Shown here: positions 45,995 to 54,122 of the stretch, piece by piece | How the letters are laid out: each line of letters begins with the position of its first letter | Numbering within the stretch: position 1 is the first letter of the stretch | Source: Catellatospora bangladeshensis | GTDB lineage: Bacteria; Actinomycetota; Actinomycetes; Mycobacteriales; Micromonosporaceae | DNA: 64,000 bases | Assembly: GCF_016862575.1 (NCBI RefSeq) | Contig: NZ_BONF01000014.1 | Span: forward strand, 62,001-126,000 | Direction: 5' to 3' | Notes under the pieces: generated by a model | The model's input: the letters and a program-made list of their open reading frames with translations, nothing else | Databases searched by the model: none | Told to the model about the DNA's origin: nothing | Program-made: the position numbers and the translations under genes

Positions 45995-47758
45995 ATGGAA
46001 CTGCTGCTCATCGCGGTGACCGCGGTCGTCGCCATCGTCGTCGTCAACTCCCTGGCCAGCCGCACCGGCGTGGCCGCGCCACTGCTGCTGGTCGCCGTCG
46101 GCATCGCCGTCAGCTTCCTGCCGTTCGTCCCGGCCGTCGAGGTCGGACCCGAGGTGATCCTCGCCGGGGTGCTGCCCCCGCTGCTGTACTCCGCCGCGGT
46201 CTCGCTGCCCACGATGGACTTCCGGCGTGACTTCACCGCGATCAGCGGCCTGTCGGTCGTCCTCGTCGTCCTGACGTCACTGCTGCTCGGCCTGCTGTTC
46301 TGGGCGCTGATCCCCGGTCTCGGCCTCGCGGGCGGGATCGCCGTGGGCGCCATCGTCAGCCCCACCGACGCCGTGGCGACCGCGATCGCCAAACGGCTCG
46401 GCGCACCGTCGCGCGTCATCACGGTGCTCGAAGGCGAAGGGCTGCTCAACGACGCGTCCGCACTGGTCCTGCTCCGCTCGGCGGTCGCCGCCACGGCCGC
46501 GGCCGTCAGCGTGTGGCACGTCATCGGCGACTTCCTCTGGGCGGTGGCCGCCGCCGCGGCGTGCGGCGCCCTCGTCGGCTGGCTCGGGCTGCTCGCCCGC
46601 CGCCGCGCGGGCGGAGCGACGCTGTCGACCGCGCTGTCGTTCGTGATCCCGTTCCTGGCCTACCTGCCCGCCGAGCACCTGCACGCCTCCGGGCTGGTCG
46701 CCGTCGTCACCGCGGGCCTGGTGACCGGAGCCGGGTCGGCCCGCTACCTCGGCCCGCAGGACCGGCTGTCCGAACGCTCCAACTGGCACACCGTCGAGAC
46801 ACTGCTCGAAGGCGGCGTGTTCCTGCTCATGGGCCTGGAACTGTTCGGCCTGGTCGAGGACGTGAAGGCCGAACGGGACAGCGTGTGGACCGCGGTCGCG
46901 CTCGGCGCCCTGGCCGCCGTCGCGGTGCTGGCCGTCCGCGCCGCCTACCTTGCGCCGCTGCTGGTCTCGCTGGCCCGGCGCGCCCGGCGCGCCGCGGCAC
47001 GGCGCGACGCCGTCCAGTCCTGGCACGAGTCCGTCGGCAGGCAGGCCGCCCAGGCCGGCGACGACGGCAAGGTCGTCATCACCGGCCCGCGCGGGACGCG
47101 CGCGTTCCCGGTCGCGCAGGCCGAACGGCTGGGGCAGGCCATCGTGCGCCGCATCGCCGACATCGACTACCTCACCAGCAGGCCGCTGCGACAGCCGGAG
47201 GGGGTCCTGCTGGTCTGGGCCGGGATGCGGGGCGTGGTCACCCTGGCCGCCGCCCAGTCGCTGCCGGTCGACTTCCCGCACCGCTCGTTCGTCGTGCTGG
47301 TCGCCTTCACCGTGGCGGCCGGGACCCTGCTCGTGCAGGGCGGCACGCTGCCCTGGCTGCTCCGCCGCCTGAACCTGAGCGATCCGTCGCCCCAGGAGGG
47401 CGCCGACCTGGCGGCGCTGCGGCGCACCGGCCAGGACGCCGCCCGCGACGTGCTCGACGACACCGGGCTGGCCCGCGCCGACGGCGGCGCGTACGACCCG
47501 CAGGTGCTGGCCCGGGTCCGGGCCGACGTGGTCCGCGACGAGGCCGGCCACGACATCGACGTGCTCGCGAAGGCGCGGCTGGTCCGGCAGTATCGCGAGC
47601 TGCGGCTGCGCGTCATCGACAACCAGCGCTCGGCGCTGCTGGCGGCACGGTCCACCGGCCGCTACGACGCACGCGAGCTGGAACTCGCCCTCGACACGCT
47701 CGACGCGGAGCAGATCATGGTGGAGATGCGGACCGCCTCCCCCGGCGACGAGCATTGA
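45995..47758 (+). CDS. Na+/H+ antiporter (CPA1 family)
   Basis: A 587-aa cation/proton antiporter with about twelve helices followed by a ~110-aa helical cytoplasmic tail. The CPA1 hallmark GAIVSPTDAVATAIAKRLG and the EGEGLLNDASALVL segment, carrying the ion-binding acidic residues, are intact; LLVWAGMRGVVTLAAAQSLP is the conserved late helix. A ~50-aa charged loop (about 325-375) interrupts the second half. It should exchange Na+ or K+ for protons for pH and salt balance. TGAGGT lies directly before ATG 45995. Confidence 0.92.
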   Translation: MELLLIAVTAVVAIVVVNSLASRTGVAAPLLLVAVGIAVSFLPFVPAVEVGPEVILAGVLPPLLYSAAVSLPTMDFRRDFTAISGLSVVLVVLTSLLLGLLFWALIPGLGLAGGIAVGAIVSPTDAVATAIAKRLGAPSRVITVLEGEGLLNDASALVLLRSAVAATAAAVSVWHVIGDFLWAVAAAAACGALVGWLGLLARRRAGGATLSTALSFVIPFLAYLPAEHLHASGLVAVVTAGLVTGAGSARYLGPQDRLSERSNWHTVETLLEGGVFLLMGLELFGLVEDVKAERDSVWTAVALGALAAVAVLAVRAAYLAPLLVSLARRARRAAARRDAVQSWHESVGRQAAQAGDDGKVVITGPRGTRAFPVAQAERLGQAIVRRIADIDYLTSRPLRQPEGVLLVWAGMRGVVTLAAAQSLPVDFPHRSFVVLVAFTVAAGTLLVQGGTLPWLLRRLNLSDPSPQEGADLAALRRTGQDAARDVLDDTGLARADGGAYDPQVLARVRADVVRDEAGHDIDVLAKARLVRQYRELRLRVIDNQRSALLAARSTGRYDARELELALDTLDAEQIMVEMRTASPGDEH

Positions 47759-47762
47759 TCGG

Positions 47763-48503
47763 CTACGCCAGGGTGCTGACCAGCCGGTAGCCGACGTCGG
47801 CCGCGCCCGCCTCCCCCGGCGTGCCGTGGCGCTCCTGCCAGCGCCCGCTGTCCAGGTCGTCGCTCAGGCGCCGCATCGCCGCGGCGACCCGGGCCGGGTC
47901 GAGCCTGGCCAGCGAGGAGATCGAGGCGCGCACCGCCGGGTCGAGGTAGGCGCGCGGCCGGTTCCAGTACGCGGCCAGGAACCCGTCGGTGCAGTCGTGC
48001 GGGACCGGCACCTCGGTCACGCGTACCGGCGCCAGCTGCTCGCTGACGAAGTCGCACGTGGGCAGGGCCGCCTCGGCAGCGGCGATCTCCGGCAGGTAGT
48101 CGGCCACCAGCCAGAACCGCGCCACCACCACGGGATCCCAGGTGAGCACCACCTGGCGGCGCGAGACGCGGCGCAGCTCGGCCAGCCCGCGTACCGGATC
48201 GGTCCAGTGATGGACGGTGAGGACGGCCAAGCCGACGTCGAAGCTCTTATCGGCCAGCGGCAGCCGCTCCGCGACGGCACGCACCACGGGCGCGCTGCCC
48301 GGCGGCCGCTGCGCGATCATCACCGGTGACGGCTCGACGGCGAGCACCCGACGGCCCACCGGCTCGTACGAGCCCGCTCCGGCGCCGACGTTGACCACCG
48401 TGCGCGCCTCGCCGAGCGCCTGCTCGATGAGCTCCGCCACGCGCGGATCGGGTCTGCGCTGCTGCGCGTAGCCGGTGCCCAGCGTCCGATACGGATCAGT
48501 CAC
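47763..48503 (-). CDS. Class I SAM-dependent methyltransferase
   Basis: A 246-aa methyltransferase. SAM motif I is TVVNVGAGAGSYEPVG, the acidic strand-2 end VLAVEPSPVMIA, and motif IV FDVGLAVLTVHHW, typical of the methyltransferase type 11 group. The C-terminal half is helical and variable. GTG 48503 begins the conserved sequence (TDPYRTLGTGYAQQRRPDPR); upstream codons to 48569 are poorly supported. Substrate unknown. It faces the antiporter gene with a 4-bp gap. Confidence 0.85.
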   Translation of the reverse strand: MTDPYRTLGTGYAQQRRPDPRVAELIEQALGEARTVVNVGAGAGSYEPVGRRVLAVEPSPVMIAQRPPGSAPVVRAVAERLPLADKSFDVGLAVLTVHHWTDPVRGLAELRRVSRRQVVLTWDPVVVARFWLVADYLPEIAAAEAALPTCDFVSEQLAPVRVTEVPVPHDCTDGFLAAYWNRPRAYLDPAVRASISSLARLDPARVAAAMRRLSDDLDSGRWQERHGTPGEAGAADVGYRLVSTLA

Positions 48504-48677
48504 CGCGCCAGTCTCGCACCGCCGTGCCGGGGCCGCTGCCCTGAAGCCCAGCAGGTTCGAGGCGGTCACGGCCCGGTGGCTCGGCCTCTGCTTCTCGGAC
48601 TGAGGCCCCGGATGGAGCGACTCGGACGGCCACGCAGCTGTCGGTCCCCGTGCCTATGCTCCGCGGCGGAGGACGAC

Positions 48678-50756
48678 ATGATCGATGACACGACGCTGTT
48701 CGCGGGGCTGGACACGATCCCGTGGGGCCGGATGCGGCATGCCTACGGGCGGGCGGGCGAGGTGCCCGCGCTGATCCGCGGGCTGGCCGACCCCGATCCG
48801 GCCGCCCGCGAGGAAGCGCTCGACGCGATGTACGGCGCCGTGCACCACCAGGGCGACGTCTACCGCTGCACCGTCGAGGCGATCCCGTTCCTGCTGCGGA
48901 TCTGTGGCTCAGGCCGGGCGGGCGCCGGCCAGGTCGTCGAACTCGTCGCGAGCATCGGCGGCGGCGACCACGACGGCCGCCTGAAAGGACCCGCCGCGCA
49001 GGCTCGTGATCTGGTCACCGCCCAGTTCCCCTTCTGGTGCGCGCTGGCGGCCGACGACGAGCCCGCGGTGCGCGCCGCCGCGGTGAAGGCGCTGCGCGCC
49101 TGCCGCTCCCGCGGCTCCGACGCCGCCTCGTTCCTGCGGGCCCGCTACGCCGAGGAGGCCGATCCGGCGGTGCGCGCCGCGATCGTCGCGGCCGTCGCCG
49201 ACCTCGGCCGGGCACGCCACGCGGCCGGCGTCGCGGGGTGGGTGGCCGACCTGCTGGCGAGCGAACCCGACACCCGGGTCCGGCTGACACTGTTCGCCGA
49301 GCTCAACACGCTGCCCGCGGCGGCCGGCCGACTCACCCTGGACGCCGCCCTCGACCTGCTCGACGCCGGGTACGCCGAGCACGGCGAGCCGCCCACCCCG
49401 GCCGGTTTCCACACCGCGACGCTCATCGGGGCGGTTCGGGAGCGGCAGGAAGCCGCCGACCGCCTTCGCAGCCGGGCCGCGCTGGACACGCTGGTCCGCG
49501 CCGTCGTGAACTCCTTCGGCGACCGCGTCGCCGAGCGCACCGCGCTGGTGACGCACCTGCTCGCCGCCGACGACTGGGAACGGCGCCTCGACGCCATGTA
49601 TCCGACCCTCCACCTCGCACAGGGCTGGCGCGGGTCGTATCAGGACGTGGCCGCGCTCGCAGGCCGGCAGCTCGCGAGCCCGCACGACGAGCTGCGCCGC
49701 CGGGCGGTGCGGGTCCTGGACGGCCTCGGCAGCCTGGCCGCGCCGGCCGCCGACGCGCTGGCCGAGACGCTCGCGAACGGCGTGCGGGAAGCGTCCTGGA
49801 ACGACGACGACCAGCAGACGGCCTGGACGGTGCGCTGGGCGCACGGCCTGCCCACGCTCGGCCCGGTCCCGGCCAGGCTCGCCCAGCTCGGCGATGTTCG
49901 CGTACTCCCGGTCCTGGCCTGGGCGCTGGAGCAGGAGGAGATGCCACGCAACACCGGTTATCTGCTCGCCGGGCTCGGCGAACGAGCCGCCGAGCTGGTG
50001 CCGGTCATCCGGCGGCGGGTTGCCGGCCTGAGCGACGGCGACGAGCGGATGGTCTCGCTGGCGTTCGCGCTGAAGTCCCTCGGCCCGCGCGGTGCCGAGG
50101 CGCTGCCCGAGCTGCTCGCGAAGGCGCCCGAGCGGTGGACGCTCGCCGCGATCGGGTCGTTCGGCCCGGCGGCCGCCGCCGCCCTGCCGCTGCTGCGCCG
50201 GGTCGCCGCCGCCGGGGACCCGCGGCTCGCCCCTGCCGCCGCGGTCGCGTCGTATCAGGTCGGCGGGGACGCGGCAGAGGCGGCCGCGCTGCTGACCCCG
50301 TTGCTGACCGGGGAGGCCGGCGCCGTCCGCGACGCCGCAGGCGCACTCGCGGAGATCGGCACTGCCGCGCCCGCCGCCCTCAGCGCGCTGCGACGTGTGC
50401 TGCGCCGCCGGGACACCCCCGCCGGCTGGCTGCACGTGGACGTGGCACGAGCCCTGTGGGCAGTCACCGGTGACGCCGGCGCTGTTCAGCCGGTCCTCAC
50501 CCGGCAGTGGCAGGCGCATCCGCTCACCCGCCCCACGATCGTCGGGGTGTGGGCGGAGATGGGCCCGGCCGCCGCGGACTGCCTGCCGCTGCTGCGCGAA
50601 GAGCTGGCCGAGGTTCGCCGCCTCTCCGCCCGCCAGGGCATCCACCAGGGCGATCCGTGCAGCCCCGACGAGAAGTTCCTTGCGGACGTCCGGGCCGCCG
50701 CGCGCGGGGTGGCTCAGTCGGGGCCCGGGGCCGATCCGTCGCCCGGGGAGAGCTGA
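48678..50756 (+). CDS. HEAT-repeat protein
   Basis: A 692-aa soluble protein built of HEAT/PBS-lyase-like helical repeats: PAAREEALDAMYGAV, EPAVRAAAVKALRAC, DPAVRAAIVAAVADLGRA, HDELRRRAVRVLDGLGSLA and, later, EAGAVRDAAGALAEIG with regular ~30-35-aa spacing. Such proteins are scaffolds for protein contacts; no catalytic motif is seen. ATG 48678 follows GCGGAGGAC at good spacing and a TATGCT -10 candidate lies at 48656. The last 43 bases overlap the convergent K+ channel gene. Confidence 0.85.
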   Translation: MIDDTTLFAGLDTIPWGRMRHAYGRAGEVPALIRGLADPDPAAREEALDAMYGAVHHQGDVYRCTVEAIPFLLRICGSGRAGAGQVVELVASIGGGDHDGRLKGPAAQARDLVTAQFPFWCALAADDEPAVRAAAVKALRACRSRGSDAASFLRARYAEEADPAVRAAIVAAVADLGRARHAAGVAGWVADLLASEPDTRVRLTLFAELNTLPAAAGRLTLDAALDLLDAGYAEHGEPPTPAGFHTATLIGAVRERQEAADRLRSRAALDTLVRAVVNSFGDRVAERTALVTHLLAADDWERRLDAMYPTLHLAQGWRGSYQDVAALAGRQLASPHDELRRRAVRVLDGLGSLAAPAADALAETLANGVREASWNDDDQQTAWTVRWAHGLPTLGPVPARLAQLGDVRVLPVLAWALEQEEMPRNTGYLLAGLGERAAELVPVIRRRVAGLSDGDERMVSLAFALKSLGPRGAEALPELLAKAPERWTLAAIGSFGPAAAAALPLLRRVAAAGDPRLAPAAAVASYQVGGDAAEAAALLTPLLTGEAGAVRDAAGALAEIGTAAPAALSALRRVLRRRDTPAGWLHVDVARALWAVTGDAGAVQPVLTRQWQAHPLTRPTIVGVWAEMGPAAADCLPLLREELAEVRRLSARQGIHQGDPCSPDEKFLADVRAAARGVAQSGPGADPSPGES

Positions 50757-51553
50757 CGGGTGAGCACGGCCAGCTGTTCCCGCAGGGCGTTGAGTTCCTG
50801 GACCTCGGCCCGGAGACGGGCGAGTTCGGCGAGCACCGGATCGTTCGAGGGCTCCGGACCGGTGCCGTTCGGCTTGGGTTCGAGGCCGAAGAAGCTGGCG
50901 AGCGAACCGGCGAGCAGGCCGAGCAGCGCGACACCCATGATCATGATCGCGGCGCCGTCGACCCGGCCCGCGGTCGTGATCGGCACGATGTCGCCGTACC
51001 CGACGGTGGTCAGGGTGACCGTCGCCCACCAGACGGCGTCGCCGAAGGTGGCGAACTCGGGGTTGACGGGGCGCTCGGCGTAGAACGCCATCGCCGCGCC
51101 CACGAACAGGACCGCCCCCGCGACGATCGCGACCCGCCCCAGCCGGGCGAACAGGTGCCGGACGCCCTTGGTCGCGATCAGCAGCCGCCCGAGCCTGGCC
51201 AGCCGCAGGACCACCACGATGCCGCCGCCGTGCGCCCCGGAGAGCAGGAACCACGGCGCGGTGAGCAGCACGATCGCGAGGTCGAACCTGCCCAGGCGGG
51301 TGCCCAGGTAGTCCACGAACAGCCGCTGGTGCACGAGGAAGTCGGCGACGAACACGAACCACGAGACGACGTTGATCAGGACGGCGATCCAGTTGCCCTG
51401 CTCCGGGACCACGATCAGCGGCAGCACGGCGGACAGGATGATCGGGATCCGGGCCCGGCGGTCGTACTTCGCCAGGGCCGCCGCAGCGGCCGCGTCCCGC
51501 GGTTGTCCACGTCGCGGACCTGCTGCGGCGGCTTCCCCGCCCGTCGTGTTCAC
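50714..51553 (-). CDS. Voltage-gated-like K+ channel
   Basis: A 279-aa potassium channel. Six membrane segments are suggested, with an S4-like segment of regularly spaced Arg (VLRLARLGRLLIATKGVRHL), then the pore with the selectivity filter TLTTVGYGD and the last helix. A C-terminal coiled-coil-like tail follows (LAELARLRAEVQELNALREQL), as in tetrameric bacterial Kv channels. It should conduct K+ across the cell membrane in response to voltage. GTG 51553 start is weakly supported. Confidence 0.9.
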   Translation of the reverse strand: MNTTGGEAAAAGPRRGQPRDAAAAAALAKYDRRARIPIILSAVLPLIVVPEQGNWIAVLINVVSWFVFVADFLVHQRLFVDYLGTRLGRFDLAIVLLTAPWFLLSGAHGGGIVVVLRLARLGRLLIATKGVRHLFARLGRVAIVAGAVLFVGAAMAFYAERPVNPEFATFGDAVWWATVTLTTVGYGDIVPITTAGRVDGAAIMIMGVALLGLLAGSLASFFGLEPKPNGTGPEPSNDPVLAELARLRAEVQELNALREQLAVLTRQLSPGDGSAPGPD

Positions 51554-51625
51554 ACGACGAATCCTGCCAATCCCGGCTCATCGCCGCCGGGAACCGGGCC
51601 TGGACTCGCCGTCACAGCCGGCCCT

Positions 51626-53263
51626 TCAGGACACCGTGCAGGTGACGTCGTTGAGCGTGAACGTAGCCGGCCTCGGGTTCGTGCCGGTGTGCGCGCCGCT
51701 GAAGCCGACGGCCGTCGACGCGCCCGGTGCGATGGTGGCGTTCCAGCTCAGATTCGCGGCCGTGACGTCGGTCCCGGTCTGGGCCCAGGCGGCGTTCCAG
51801 CCCTGCACTACGCGCTGCCCGGCGGGGTAGGCGAAGCGCAGCGTCCAGCCGGAGACGGCGGTGGTCCCGGTGTTGGTGATGGTCAGGTTCGCGGTGAAGC
51901 CGGAGCCGTTGCCCCAGTCCGAGACGGCGTACGCCACCTTGCACGTGCTGGGCGGCGCCGAGGTGGTGAACGCCGCCGTGGGCGACGGGGCCGACAGGAC
52001 CCCGCCGGTGTCGCGGGCGCGCACCCGGAACGCGTAGGAGGCGCCCGGGGTCAGCCCGGTCAGGGTCGCGGTCGTCGTCGTGGCGTTGGGGGTGACCGAG
52101 ACCGCCGTCTCCGTGGCGCCGTCGAGGCGGTAGACCACGTATCCGGCCAGCGGGGCCGTGCCCGCCGTCGACGGCGTCCAGGTGAGGGTGGCGCCGGTGG
52201 CGGTGATCCCGGAGACCACGGGTCCGCTCGGCGGCGTGGGCGGGGTCGCCGCGGGTGTGCACACCACGATGGTGGCCGCGGCGCCGGTGAGCCCCGCGGT
52301 GTCCACCGCCCGCACCGAGAACGCATAGCTGGTCGCCGGTGACAGGCCGGAGACCAGGCACCCCAGCGGGTTCACCCCGACACAGGTGTAGCGGTATCCG
52401 TCGACCAGCACCTCGTACCCGCTGATCGGCCTGCTCCCGGGCGTGGCCGCGGTCCAGGACAGCGAGACGCTGCCCGGCCTGACGTCGGTCGCGGTCAGGT
52501 TCCCGGGCTGGCCCGGCGGGACGGCGACGCCGGTCACGGTGCACGGGTGGTCGTTGATGGCGTATTCGGTCGGCGGCGCATTGGTGCCGGTGTAGGTGCC
52601 CGCGAACGTCGTCGATCTGGTGCCGCCGGGTTGCAGCGGCCCGGCACCGCTCGACCACAGCCAGACGAAGGTCTGGCTCCAGCGCGTGCCGTTCTGCCGG
52701 AAGCCCCACTCAGGCCGGATCTGCTGGCCGGGCGCGAGTGTGAAGGCGAGCGTCCACTCCTGCCACGGGCCCTCGGTCAGGTTGGTCATGTCGACCTGCG
52801 CGAAGAACGACCCGCTGCCCGAACTCATCGGCCGGTAGGTCACCGAGCACATCGTCCCCGCGGTGTAGCGCAGGGTGCGCACACTCGCCGCGGGCGAGGC
52901 CGCCGACGTGTTGCCGGCCGCGTCGGTGGCGAGAATGGCGAACGTGTACTCGTTGTTCGGGGTGAGGTCCCGGATCGTGATCGTGTTGGTGGTGCCGGGC
53001 GTGCCGTCGGTCCACGTGCCGCCGGTGGGCAGGGTCCGCCGGACGAGATATTCACTGACCCCGACGTCGTCGGTCGAGGGTGTCCAGGTCAGGGTCACCG
53101 CGAACGCGGTCACCTGGGTGAAGGTCGGCGTGCCGGGCGCGGTCGGCGCCGCGGTGTCGGCGGCCGCAAGGGCCGCGGGCGCCGCCGCCAGCAGCATCGC
53201 GGCCGCGGCGGCGAGCGCGAGGAGGGCACGCAGCGGCCGGGACAGCAGGTCGGAGATGGGCAT
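51626..53263 (-). CDS. Secreted Fn3/CBM2 carbohydrate-binding protein without catalytic domain
   Basis: A 545-aa exported protein. Domain order: signal peptide (about 1-34), fibronectin III (~38-125), a CBM2-like cellulose-binding module (~132-245, TMCSVTYRPMSSGSGSFFAQ ... CTVT), two more fibronectin III domains (~250-345, ~350-432), and a C-terminal CBM2 (~437-545, CKVAYAVSDWGNGSGFTANL ... CTVS) with the paired Cys and exposed Trp typical of CBM2a. No hydrolase domain is present. It probably binds cellulose or chitin surfaces, as an adhesin or helper of other enzymes. A GGAG lies 10 bases before ATG 53263. Confidence 0.87.
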   Translation of the reverse strand: MPISDLLSRPLRALLALAAAAAMLLAAAPAALAAADTAAPTAPGTPTFTQVTAFAVTLTWTPSTDDVGVSEYLVRRTLPTGGTWTDGTPGTTNTITIRDLTPNNEYTFAILATDAAGNTSAASPAASVRTLRYTAGTMCSVTYRPMSSGSGSFFAQVDMTNLTEGPWQEWTLAFTLAPGQQIRPEWGFRQNGTRWSQTFVWLWSSGAGPLQPGGTRSTTFAGTYTGTNAPPTEYAINDHPCTVTGVAVPPGQPGNLTATDVRPGSVSLSWTAATPGSRPISGYEVLVDGYRYTCVGVNPLGCLVSGLSPATSYAFSVRAVDTAGLTGAAATIVVCTPAATPPTPPSGPVVSGITATGATLTWTPSTAGTAPLAGYVVYRLDGATETAVSVTPNATTTTATLTGLTPGASYAFRVRARDTGGVLSAPSPTAAFTTSAPPSTCKVAYAVSDWGNGSGFTANLTITNTGTTAVSGWTLRFAYPAGQRVVQGWNAAWAQTGTDVTAANLSWNATIAPGASTAVGFSGAHTGTNPRPATFTLNDVTCTVS

Positions 53264-53405
53264 GGCAGACGTCTCCAGCAGTGTGAGGAGTAACCGGTAC
53301 CGATCACACGCCCAACGGCTCGCCCTGTGGGCAGCATAGGCCAAGACGGCGCGAATTACATCGACCGTCGCCACTCCCACCTGTCCGCCGGACGGGCCGA
53401 TCGAT

Positions 53406-53442
53406 GGTGCGGGCGGGGTCCGCGACGGACCCCGCCCGCACC
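53406..53442 (-). terminator. Hairpin terminator
   Basis: A perfect 16-bp stem (53406-53421 with 53427-53442) with loop GCGAC, 8 bases past the stop of the 53451-53966 gene. Confidence 0.8.
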
Positions 53443-53450
53443 GGCACGGC

Positions 53451-53966
53451 TCAGTACGGGTTGTAGAGGACCCGGTCCTGGCTCTTGACCACGTAGGACT
53501 GCCCCTCGAACGTGCTGCCGTACACCAGGAACTCGACGTTGCTGAAGTTCGCCGAGGTGAACTCGCCGGAGGCGGTGCCGGTCGAGGAGTAGCACGGCTG
53601 GCCGGTCGCGTTGCCGGTGTAGTTCGGGTAGACGTTCGTGACGAAGGTGGAGTACTTGCGCCCGCCCGCGTAGTACATGTTCACGTTGATCGTCAGGTAC
53701 GGCAGCATGTAGCTGGACTGCCGGCAGACCGTCAGGTTGTAGCGCAGCGCGCTGCCGCCGTCGTCGAACTGGACGGTGCCCTCGACCCAGCCGAGCTGCA
53801 CGCTGGCGCCGGTCGGGTAGTAGTGGCGGATCTGCATGGTCACCGGCTGCGCCGGGCCCCACGCCGCGTGCGCGGGCGTGGCGGCGGCGGGCAGCACCAG
53901 GGCGCCCACCGTGGCCAGCGCCACCAGCAGCGACCTTGCCGCCGAGCGCCTCAGGAACGATCTCAT
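53451..53966 (-). CDS. Hypothetical secreted protein
   Basis: A 171-aa protein with a clear signal peptide (MRSFLRRSAARSLLVALATV, cleavage likely after AHA near residue 33). The mature part is Tyr/Asn/Ser/Thr-rich and mostly beta (TMQIRHYYPTGASVQLGWVE, LPYLTINVNMYYAGGRKY), with two Cys (VCRQSS and QPCYSS) that may form a disulfide. I do not recognise the family. GAGGAGA lies 7 bases before ATG 53966. It is followed on the same strand by the secreted CBM2/Fn3 protein, but a terminator separates them. Confidence 0.78.
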   Translation of the reverse strand: MRSFLRRSAARSLLVALATVGALVLPAAATPAHAAWGPAQPVTMQIRHYYPTGASVQLGWVEGTVQFDDGGSALRYNLTVCRQSSYMLPYLTINVNMYYAGGRKYSTFVTNVYPNYTGNATGQPCYSSTGTASGEFTSANFSNVEFLVYGSTFEGQSYVVKSQDRVLYNPY

Positions 53967-54122
53967 CGATGCTCTCCTCTGCATGTCCGGAGGGGACGCA
54001 CAGCCGCGGCCCGGCCGGGAGCTGCTCCCGCACGGCGATGCCGGTCGAGTCCCGATCCTGGCACCCCGGACTGGACCGCGACTGAACCGCGACTGGACGC
54101 CGCAGGCCACCGGCCCCGGCGG

